A DNA stretch of 64,000 bases from CAWGYQ01 sp963817395 (GTDB taxonomy: Bacteria > Acidobacteriota > Vicinamibacteria > Vicinamibacterales > CAVPJW01), in contig CAWFOC010000006.1 of NCBI GenBank assembly GCA_963817395.1, positions 372,001-436,000 on the forward strand. Direction: 5' to 3'. The stretch's first letter is position 1. The number at the start of each line of letters is the position of its first letter. The position numbers and the translations under genes are program-made. The notes beneath the pieces were generated by a model. The model saw only the letters and a list, made by a program, of their open reading frames with translations. It searched no databases and was not told where the DNA came from. Of the stretch, positions 57,064-64,000 are shown piece after piece.

Positions 57064-60000
57064 CTACCGCAAGGATACAGACCCCGTCCCGCAAATCTGT
57101 TCGAGGTCGGCCACCAGCTGGTTCGAGGGCTTGACGCGCACCTGCGAGGCAATGTCCGCGCGAACGCGGAGCGCCGGCTGATGCCCGCGCAGCTCGAGCT
57201 CGAAGAACACGCGGCGGTCTCCCCGGTGTCGGGTGAACACGTCGAGCAAGGCCTGGAAGGTCGGGCGGCCATGCGGGGGCAGACTCAAGCGAATACCAAT
57301 CTCGCGCACGAGCCGTTCTCTCATCGTGTCGAGCGGTCGAATTTCCGCGGCAAACAGCCGGCCCGACTCCTCGTCGCGCTCCACCTTGCCGCGCACGAGC
57401 ACCATGGTGCCGTTCTCCAGCAGGCTGGTCGATCGAGAAAACGTCTCCGGATAGACCACGACCTCGACGCCACCGCCACGGTCCTCGAGGTTGAACACCG
57501 CCATCCGCTCACCCTTGCGGGTCTTCATCAGCCGGCAGTTCGACACGATGCCCCCGGCGCTCGCTTCCTCACCCGAGCGCGGTCCCGACGAGGAAGCCTG
57601 GACCGAGCCGAGATCGGCGGTGGACCACGCGCCGAGCGACCTGAGCTCATCGGCGTACCGGTCGATCGGATGACCGGACCAGTACAGTCCGAGCGAGTCT
57701 TTTTCGCCCGCCAGCTGCTCCATTTGCGACCACGCCGCCACCTGCGGCCCGAGCGCGGATACCAGGCCGCCGTCGGTCGCCTGAGGCGCGCCGCCGAACA
57801 GATCCTCCTGGCCGAGACCACGATCGCGCTGACGTCGGTTGCCGTGTTCGTACGCCGAGTCGACGGCCGCCAGCAATCTGGGCCTGAGCGCGGCTGCGTT
57901 CAGCGGCTCCGGGCTGGAGCGACCGTCTGCCAGCGAATCGAACGCGCCGGCTTTGATGAGGCTTTCCAGCACGCGCTTGTTCACCACCCGGAGATCGAGC
58001 GCTTCACAGAGCGCATAGATTGACTCGATGCGGCCGTGCTGCTCCCGCGCCGCCAGGATCTCCGAAATGGCGCCGTCGCCCACGTTCCTGACCGCGCCAA
58101 GCCCGAACCGTACGCCCTGTGGTGTCACGGCGAAGCCATGACGGCTCTCGTTGACGTCTGGAGGCAAGATCGGAATATCGCGGTCGCGACACTCGGCGAG
58201 GTACATCGCCAGCTTTTCGGGGCTGTCGGCTTCGATGGTGAGAAGCGCGGCGGCAAAGTGCCAGGGGTAATTCGCCTTCAGGTAGGCCGTCTGATATGCG
58301 AGCAGCGCGTAGGCCGTCGAATGCGATTTGTTGAATCCGTAGCCGGCGAAGTGTTCGATCAAATCGAAGAGCCGCCGGGCCTTCTTCTCGCTGATGTTCC
58401 GGGCGACGGCGCCGTCGATGAACTTCTGGCGCTGCGCCTGCATGACTTCGGCGTCCTTCTTGCCCATGGCCTTGCGAAGCAGGTCGGCCTCGCCCAGCGT
58501 GAAGCCGGCGAGATCGCTGGCGATCCGCATGACCTGTTCCTGGTACGCGATGACACCGTAGGTGTCCGAGAGAATGGGCGCGAGCTGCGGTACTTCGTAT
58601 TTGATCTCGACGCGGCCGTGCTTGCGCCCGATGAAATCGTCGATCATCCCGCTGCGAAGCGGCCCCGGCCGGTAGAGGGCATTGAGCGCGATGAGATCGC
58701 CGAACCGCTGAGGCTTGGCCTTGCGGAGAATCTCGCGCATGCCGGAGCTCTCGAACTGGAAGATGCCGAAGGTCTGGCCTTCGGCGAACAACTGGTACGC
58801 TGCCGCATCGTCCAGAGGGATCGCGGCGAGATCAATCGTCTGACCGGTCGTCCGCTGAATCTCGTTGACCGCGTCTTCGAGCAGCGTGAGCGTACTGAGC
58901 CCCAGGAAGTCCATCTTCAGAAGGCCCATCCGCTCGATTTCCTTCATCGCCCACTGCGTCGTGATTTCGTTGCGCTGACCCTTGTAGAGCGGCGCATACT
59001 CCGTAATGGGACGCGGGGCGATCACGACCCCGGCCGCGTGCACCGAGGCATGGCGCGTCATGCCCTCGAGCCGTTGAGCCACTTCGAGCAGCTCGCGTAG
59101 ACGATCGTCGGTCGTCTGCATCTCCTTGAGCTGCGGGCTCTCCTCGAGCGCCTTGGCCAGCGTCATGTCGAGCGTGGGCGGAATCTGCTTGGCCACGCGA
59201 TCGACGTCGGCGTAGGGGATATCGTAGGCCCGGCCGACGTCGCGCACGACGGCGCGCGCCTTCATCGTGCCGAACGTGATGATCTGTGCCACGTTCTGCC
59301 GGCCGTACTTCTGGGTCACATACTCGATCACTTCGCCGCGCCGCCGCTCGCAGAAGTCGATGTCGATGTCGGGCAGCGAGACGCGCTCGGGGTTGAGAAA
59401 CCGCTCGAAGATCAGATCGAACTCGAGAGGATCGATGTCCGTAATTCCCAGGCAATAGGCGACCAGGCTGCCGGCCGCGGACCCGCGCCCGGGTCCGACG
59501 GGAATGTGCCGCTCGCGCGCGTAGCGAATGAAGTCCCAGACGATGAGGAAATATCCTGGATACCGCATCCGCTGGATCATCTCGATCTCGTACGCGAGCC
59601 GGGTCTCGTAGTCCGAGATGGAGTGCCGGAGCACGGCCTCGTCGGCCAGGGCCCTGAGCCGCTTCAACCGTTCGTTGAAACCCTCGCGCACGACATGCGC
59701 GAAGTACGAATCGGCGGTAAAGCCCGGCGGGACGTCGAAATCCGGAAGATGATTGTCGGATGCGTCAAGCCGCACGTCACACCGCTCGGCGATCCTCAGG
59801 GTGTTCGCCAGGGCCTCCGGCACCTCGCCAAACACCTCGGCCATCTCCTCGGCGGTCTTCAGGAAGAACTGATCGCCGTGATAACGCAGCCGATCCCGGT
59901 CCTCGACACTCTTTCCGGTGCCGATGCACAGCAGAATGTCATGCGCGCGTGCATCGTCTTGCTTGAGATAGTGGACGTCGTTCGTGCAGACGAGCGGCAG

Positions 60001-60594
60001 GCCGAGTGCGCGGGAAATCGGCAGCAACCCGCGATTGACGATGAGCTGCTCGTTGATCCCCTGATACTGCATCTCCAGGAAAAAATTGCCCGGGCCGAGG
60101 ATGTCGCGGAATGTCGCGGCCGTCGCCAGAGCGCGTTCTTCCTCGCCACTTCGCAGATCCGTCGCCACCTCTCCCTTGAGGCAGCTGCTCAAGCCAATGA
60201 GACCGGCCGCGTGCTCGGCCAGGAGCGACTTGTCGATGCGCGGACGATAGTAGAAGCCGTCGGTGTAGCCAGACGACACGAGCTTGATCAGGTTGTGGTA
60301 GCCCTCCAGCGTCTCCGCCAGCAGCACCAGATGATTGGCGGTCTCACCAATCGCCCCACTCTTGTTCAGCCGGCTGCCTGGCGCGACATAGACCTCACAG
60401 CCCAGGATGGGTTTGAGGCCGCGCTGCCGGGCATGGTCATGGAAAATGATCGACGAGAACATGTTCCCGTGCTCGGTCACCGCCACAGCCGGCATCTTGA
60501 GCGCCGCGGCGCGGTCGAGCACCTCGTCGATGCGGCAGGCGCCGTCGAGCAGCGAATACTCGGTGTGCAGATGAAGGTGGACGAACTCGGCCAT
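57064..60594 (-). CDS. dnaE: DNA polymerase III alpha subunit
   Basis: The 1176-residue protein is a full DnaE. The PHP domain opens MAEFVHLHLHTEYSLLDGAC. The palm follows with VGPGRGSAAGSLVAYCLGIT and catalytic Asp residues in LPDIDIDFCERRRGEVIEYV (about 405-412), then GIFQFESSGMREILRKAKPQ, fingers (YQEQVMRIASDLAGFTLGEA) and the tandem HhH region (FGLGAVRNVGDGAISEILAA). A C-terminal OB fold includes GIVSNCRLMKTRKGERMAVF and VVVYPETFSRSTSLLENGTM. It is the catalytic subunit of the replicative polymerase. A C-terminal region with beta-clamp contact is expected but not obvious by eye. It follows guaA in the same run. Confidence 0.97.
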   Translation of the reverse strand: MAEFVHLHLHTEYSLLDGACRIDEVLDRAAALKMPAVAVTEHGNMFSSIIFHDHARQRGLKPILGCEVYVAPGSRLNKSGAIGETANHLVLLAETLEGYHNLIKLVSSGYTDGFYYRPRIDKSLLAEHAAGLIGLSSCLKGEVATDLRSGEEERALATAATFRDILGPGNFFLEMQYQGINEQLIVNRGLLPISRALGLPLVCTNDVHYLKQDDARAHDILLCIGTGKSVEDRDRLRYHGDQFFLKTAEEMAEVFGEVPEALANTLRIAERCDVRLDASDNHLPDFDVPPGFTADSYFAHVVREGFNERLKRLRALADEAVLRHSISDYETRLAYEIEMIQRMRYPGYFLIVWDFIRYARERHIPVGPGRGSAAGSLVAYCLGITDIDPLEFDLIFERFLNPERVSLPDIDIDFCERRRGEVIEYVTQKYGRQNVAQIITFGTMKARAVVRDVGRAYDIPYADVDRVAKQIPPTLDMTLAKALEESPQLKEMQTTDDRLRELLEVAQRLEGMTRHASVHAAGVVIAPRPITEYAPLYKGQRNEITTQWAMKEIERMGLLKMDFLGLSTLTLLEDAVNEIQRTTGQTIDLAAIPLDDAAAYQLFAEGQTFGIFQFESSGMREILRKAKPQRFGDLIALNALYRPGPLRSGMIDDFIGRKHGRVEIKYEVPQLAPILSDTYGVIAYQEQVMRIASDLAGFTLGEADLLRKAMGKKDAEVMQAQRQKFIDGAVARNISEKKARRLFDLIEHFAGYGFNKSHSTAYALLAYQTAYLKANYPWHFAAALLTIEADSPEKLAMYLAECRDRDIPILPPDVNESRHGFAVTPQGVRFGLGAVRNVGDGAISEILAAREQHGRIESIYALCEALDLRVVNKRVLESLIKAGAFDSLADGRSSPEPLNAAALRPRLLAAVDSAYEHGNRRQRDRGLGQEDLFGGAPQATDGGLVSALGPQVAAWSQMEQLAGEKDSLGLYWSGHPIDRYADELRSLGAWSTADLGSVQASSSGPRSGEEASAGGIVSNCRLMKTRKGERMAVFNLEDRGGGVEVVVYPETFSRSTSLLENGTMVLVRGKVERDEESGRLFAAEIRPLDTMRERLVREIGIRLSLPPHGRPTFQALLDVFTRHRGDRRVFFELELRGHQPALRVRADIASQVRVKPSNQLVADLEQICGTGSVSLR

Positions 60595-60609
60595 GGCTGC
60601 GTCTCGGCG

Positions 60610-62157
60610 CTACTCCCATTCGATCGTGGACGGCGGCTTCGAGCTGATGTCGTAGACGACGCGATTGACGCCGTTGACATCGTTGACGACGCGTGACGCA
60701 ATCCGGCCGAGCAGATCGTGAGGCAGCCGCGCCCAATCGGCCGTCATGCCGTCTCGACTCTCGACGGCACGAACGGCAATCGTGTACTGATATGTGCGCT
60801 CGTCACCCATCACGCCCACGCTTTGCACGGGCAGAAGCACGGCAAAACTCTGCCAGAGCCGCGTATACCACCCCGCGCGACGGATCTCGTCGACGACGAC
60901 CGCGTCGGCGCGCCTGAGAATCTCCAGCCGCTCAGCCGTGATCTCGCCCACGATCCGCACGGCGAGGCCAGGACCGGGAAAGGGCTGCCGCGACACGAGC
61001 TCGTCATCGAGACCGAGGTCACGGCCTACGGCCCTTACTTCGTCCTTGAACAGCTCTCTGAGCGGCTCCACCAGCGTGAAGGCCATGCGCTCGGGGAGTC
61101 CGCCGACATTGTGGTGACTCTTGATCGCCGAGGACGGGCCAACGACGGCCACCGATTCGATCACGTCAGGGTAGAGCGTGCCTTGCGCGAGAAAATCAAA
61201 GCCCCCGAGCTCGGCGGCCCGCTTCTCGAAGACGTCGATGAACGTCGCGCCAATGATTTTCCGTTTCCGCTCCGGATCGGTCACGGAAGTCAGCCGTTCG
61301 AGAAACAACGCGGACGCGTCGACGAAGTCGAGCGGCAAGCGCAGCTTGTCGCGGAACCGCCGCTGCACCTGACCGGCTTCGTCCAGCCGCAGCAGGCCAT
61401 TGTCGACGAAGATACACGTGAGGCGATCGCCGATCGCACGATTGACGAGCATCGCGGCGACCGTCGAATCGACGCCACCGCTCAACGCGCAGACCACCCG
61501 GCCAGATCCGACCTTCTGACGGATGCGGTCGGTGGCTTCCTCGATGAAAGAAGCAATGGTCCAATCGCCCCGACATCCGCAGACATCGAACGCGAAGGTC
61601 CTCAGGATGTCGAGGCCGTGCTCGGTGTGTGCGACCTCGGGATGAAACAGGAGCGCATAGAGTCCCCGCCGGTGGTCCTCCATGGCGGCGACAGGCGCGT
61701 TGGCACTCGTGGCGACGACAGAAAATCCGGCGGGCGCCTCGGCGACGAAATCCCCGTGGCTGGCCCAGACTCTGAGCTCATCCGGCACGGCCGCGAGCAA
61801 CCGCGTGCCCGCGGAGCCGGCACCAACGGTGACGCTGGCATGGCCGTACTCGCGTTGCGGGGCGCGTGCCACACGGCCTCCGAGCTCGGTCGTCATCACC
61901 TGCATGCCGTAACAGATACCCAGCACAGGGACGCCCAGTTCGAAGACGCCAGAATCGCACCGGGGGGCTCCCGCTTCCGACACGCTGCGCGGGCCTCCCG
62001 ACAAGATGACGCCGGCAGGTTTTCAATCGGCGATTGTCCGGGCCGAGGTATCAAAGGGGACCACTTCGGAGTAGACGGACAGCTCACGCAAGCGTCGCGC
62101 GATGAGCTGGGTGTATTGCGACCCGAAATCCAGAACGATGATGGCTTGATGAGTCAC
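60610..62157 (-). CDS. guaA: GMP synthase (glutamine-hydrolysing), with an in-frame stop from paired indels
   Basis: The GTG at 62157 opens VTHQAIIVLDFGSQYTQLIA, the GuaA N-terminus, then VVPFDTSARTIAD, a TGA, and KPAGVILSGGPRSVSEAGAP in the same frame. The glutaminase site GVPVLGICYGMQVMTTELGG with LLFHPEVAHTEHG follows, then the ATP pyrophosphatase motif VVCALSGGVDSTVAAMLVNR and the dimer domain ending NRVVYDISSKPPSTIEWE. The TGA (about 62022-62024) would disappear if GATTGAAAACCT were GATTTGAAACCT, giving IADLKPAGVIL. That needs one lost T and one gained A, two compensating homopolymer errors. The enzyme converts XMP to GMP. Confidence 0.94.
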
Positions 62158-62199
62158 GGGAAGGAACTGCGGGCCCCGAAGCCGCCGCGAGATTCACGC

Positions 62200-62206
62200 T
62201 ATTATA
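62200..62206. promoter_or_regulatory. Divergent overlapping -10 elements between guaA and the propeller protein
   Basis: Minus strand TATAAT (62201-62206, perfect consensus) would serve guaA with a leader of about 37 nt. Plus strand TATTAT (62200-62205) ends 6 nt before GTG 62212. No strong -35 is visible for either. Six bases are shared, so the two promoters cannot be occupied together. Confidence 0.45.
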
Positions 62207-62211
62207 ACGGT

Positions 62212-63619
62212 GTGACCTCGCGGTGCACTATATGTTGTGGGCTCTGCCCGCGAGCAACCCTCAGGATTGTCGTCCTGTCAGCAGTCTGGATGCTCGCCCA
62301 GACAGCTGTCGGTGCCCGGCAGGCGCAGTCCGGCCCGACGAGTTCCCCCGCCCTGCCGACCTCGCCCTCGGCCCAGGAACAGCAACCGGCACCCTCCGGA
62401 GAGCAGCAGCCCGGGACAGGCACCGGCACGCCGAGTCAAGACCCAGGTGCGGCGTCCGCCCAACCGCCGGCCGGTTCTGCGCCGCTGTTTAGAGTGGTCT
62501 GGACGAACCAGCTGCCCGCCCCACCGGTGGCGACTGCCAGCCTTCGACGAATCGCGCACGTTCGTGCCGCTGCGCGATAAGCTCGTCGCGGCTTCGCTGG
62601 CCGACGGCAAGCTGCTCTGGACCATCGAGCTCCCTTTGCCCGACACCCCGGTCGCGGGCGGAGGCCTGGTCTATCTGATGAGCGACGAGCGGCTGTGCGC
62701 GGTTTCCCCGGTCGACGGCTCAATTGTGTGGAGCATTGCGCTCGGCGGGCGCCCGTCGGCGCCACTGGTCTGGGAACAGGGTTGGCTCTTTGCCGCGACG
62801 GGGAACGCGGAGCTCTTTGCCGTGCGCGCGAGCGATGGCGAGCTGCAGTGGCGACGGGGACTCGGCACCCCGTTACGCGCACGCGCCGTGCCCTCTTCCG
62901 ATCGCGTTTACGTGTCGCTCGAGGACGGCCGGGTGGCGGCGTTGGACATTCATACAGGCGACACCGTCTGGGAACGCGCCCTCGGCGGCACGCCCGCCGA
63001 TATTCTGGCGCTGGACGATCGCCTCTTCGTCGGCTCGAAAGACAACTTCTTCTACTGTCTCGACACGCGAACCGGCAGGATCCGCTGGCGATGGCGCACG
63101 GGGGCCGACGTGATAGGCGCGCCGATCGTGGACGAGTCGAACGTCTATTTCATCTCGCTCGACAACGTGCTGCGCGCGCTCGATCGCAATCGTGGCGGCC
63201 TTCGGTGGCAACGCGGGCTGGAGATGAGATCGTCGGGCGGACCGATGCTCCTGGGGGACGTATTGGTCGTGCCGGGGGTCGCCGCGGAGTTCAGCGCCTT
63301 CTCGGTGAAAACCGGCCTGCCGATGGCCACGTTCCGGGTCAAGGCCGACTTGGCGGCGCCGCCGCATCTCTATGTGAAGCCCCCAGACGCAGCAAATGCC
63401 AAACCCTCGGGCTCCGTGAAGGCCGCCCAAGAGCCCGTCCGGCAGATCATCGTGATTACGCGCGAAGGTGGCCTCGAGGCACTCGTCCGGGCGCCAGTCG
63501 CTCGCGCCGGCGTGCCCCGTCCCGGCGTTCCTGGTAAGCCGCTGCCGCCAGGGGGTGCCGGGGCGCCGCCGACCGATCCGGATGCTCCCGCATCACCCCC
63601 GCAGGTTCTGGATCCCTAG
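62212..63619 (+). CDS. PQQ-like beta-propeller repeat protein (one frameshift)
   Basis: The start is GTG 62212, giving TLRIVVLSAVWMLAQTAVGA as a likely signal segment and a Pro/Ser/Gln-rich stretch. The frame breaks near 62537. Dropping one C joins PPVATA to AFDESRTFVPLRDKLVAASL. The rest holds repeated propeller blades with the PQQ-like pattern (ADGKLLWTIELPLP, VDGSIVWSIALGGRP, SDGELQWRRGLGTP, HTGDTVWERALGGTP, RTGRIRWRWRTGAD). The end is Pro-rich. It resembles BamB-type or PQQ-binding-like proteins; BamB function is not demonstrated. Repaired length is about 468 residues. Confidence 0.85.
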
Positions 63620-64000
63620 TCCCTGACGGTCCTCGGACCGTCGCTCGAGCGGCCGGCGAGAGCATCCCGCTCACCACGAACGGCGATTCCAAGCCGGCCG
63701 ACGCCCTCCCGGATTCGGTCGACGCTTGGCGCGGCAAAGGAGAGACGGACCAACCGCGGGTCGGGCTTTTCGACAAAGAAAGCGCTGCCGGCAACGTAGC
63801 TGACTCGCGCCGCCAGTGCCCGTGGAAGCAGCCGATCCGCGTCCATGCCTTCGGGAAGGCTTACCCAGAGAAAGAACCCGCCTCGCGGCGAGGGCCATGT
63901 GAGGAGATCGCCGAACTCGCGACGAAGCCCGGACTCCAACGTGTCGCGTCTGAGCTTGTACCCGCGACAGAGCTCGGGCAGCCGCGCGGCCACAATGCCT
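63616..64000 (-). CDS. PLP-dependent aminotransferase, C-terminal fragment
   Basis: The minus-strand frame enters from the window edge and ends at 63616, giving about 127 residues. Segments such as LPELCRGYKLRRDTLESGLR, WPSPRGGFFLWVSLPEGMDA and YVAGSAFFVEKPDPRLVRLS are typical of class I/II aminotransferases of the 2-aminoadipate/MocR-related group. The catalytic Lys and most of the protein are outside the window. The stop overlaps the propeller protein stop in convergent orientation. Confidence 0.85.
   Translation of the reverse strand, partial: GIVAARLPELCRGYKLRRDTLESGLRREFGDLLTWPSPRGGFFLWVSLPEGMDADRLLPRALAARVSYVAGSAFFVEKPDPRLVRLSFAAPSVDRIREGVGRLGIAVRGERDALAGRSSDGPRTVRD
63625..63642. terminator. 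Hairpin with CTCG tetraloop between convergent genes
   Basis: GACGGTC (63625-63631), loop CTCG and GACCGTC (63636-63642) form a perfect 7-bp stem just after the propeller protein stop. It lies inside the last codons of the aminotransferase on the other strand. No T-tract follows. Confidence 0.35.

Noticed and set aside
58036..59100. 354-codon plus-strand open frame inside dnaE
   Set aside because: Antisense to conserved polymerase sequence, with no family match; a GC-driven shadow.
62022..62024. TGA in guaA as a selenocysteine codon
   Set aside because: No SECIS-like hairpin was evident, the position is not a catalytic Cys in GuaA, and two simple indels restore the expected Leu.
60718..62580. 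620-codon open frame on the plus strand over guaA
   Set aside because: It is antisense to a fully recognisable GMP synthase and has a random, Arg/His-rich composition caused by high GC. Only its last part overlaps the true start of the propeller protein.

Overview
The window is about 64 kb of GC-rich, very densely packed bacterial chromosome with a double-membrane (Gram-negative) gene set: Lpt lipopolysaccharide transport, Tol-Pal, lipoproteins and a secretin. The mix of families (mannose-type EIIA with HPr, enzyme I and HPr kinase beside rpoN; a secretin operon combining PilM/N/O with GspD/E/F/G types; a DUF151 nuclease; a lone shell protein with a CoA-acylating aldehyde dehydrogenase) suggests an Acidobacteriota member, perhaps Vicinamibacteria. 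That assignment is inference from gene content. I saw no rRNA, tRNA, CRISPR array, insertion sequence or prophage.

Layout. 1-2432: 5' part of comM and a membrane-bound transglycosylase (mltD), both minus strand. 2537-4566: a two-gene microcompartment locus (acylating aldehyde dehydrogenase and one hexameric shell protein), divergent from an unknown lipoprotein (4687-5617). 5710-17378: a secretion/pilus operon running transglycosylase, GspF, GspE, PilM, PilN, PilO, PilP/GspC-like, a TPR-secretin-cohesin protein and three pseudopilins, with one oppositely oriented Ig/PKD-like lipoprotein set inside it. 17402-24962: a probable cell-wall sugar recycling cluster (two sodium/solute symporters, a serine hydrolase, a GHL10 glycosidase, a BadF-type sugar kinase, murQ). 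25103-33626: xerC/D, metK, a PHP-domain protein, a fused LptF-LptG permease and a GH57 glycosidase. 34206-39474: parB, parA, bifunctional nuclease, miaB, recN (all minus).

39610-45154 (plus) holds tolQ-tolR-tolA-tolB-pal-cpoB followed by ssb. 45156-62157 is a long minus-strand run whose genes mostly touch or overlap: guaA, dnaE, accA, recJ, a fused LptC/LptA-type protein, lptB, rpoN, hprK, rapZ, a mannose-type EIIA, ptsH, ptsI and a cupin. It joins LPS transport, sigma-54 and a phosphotransfer chain with no sugar permease. The window ends with a PQQ-like beta-propeller protein and the 3' end of an aminotransferase.

A caution applies throughout. About fourteen genes, including essential ones (guaA, tolB, ssb, lptFG), carry frameshifts, and many are repaired by removing one base from a short homopolymer. 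The likeliest reading is uncorrected indels in the sequence rather than gene decay, so the frameshifted genes are given here as whole loci.
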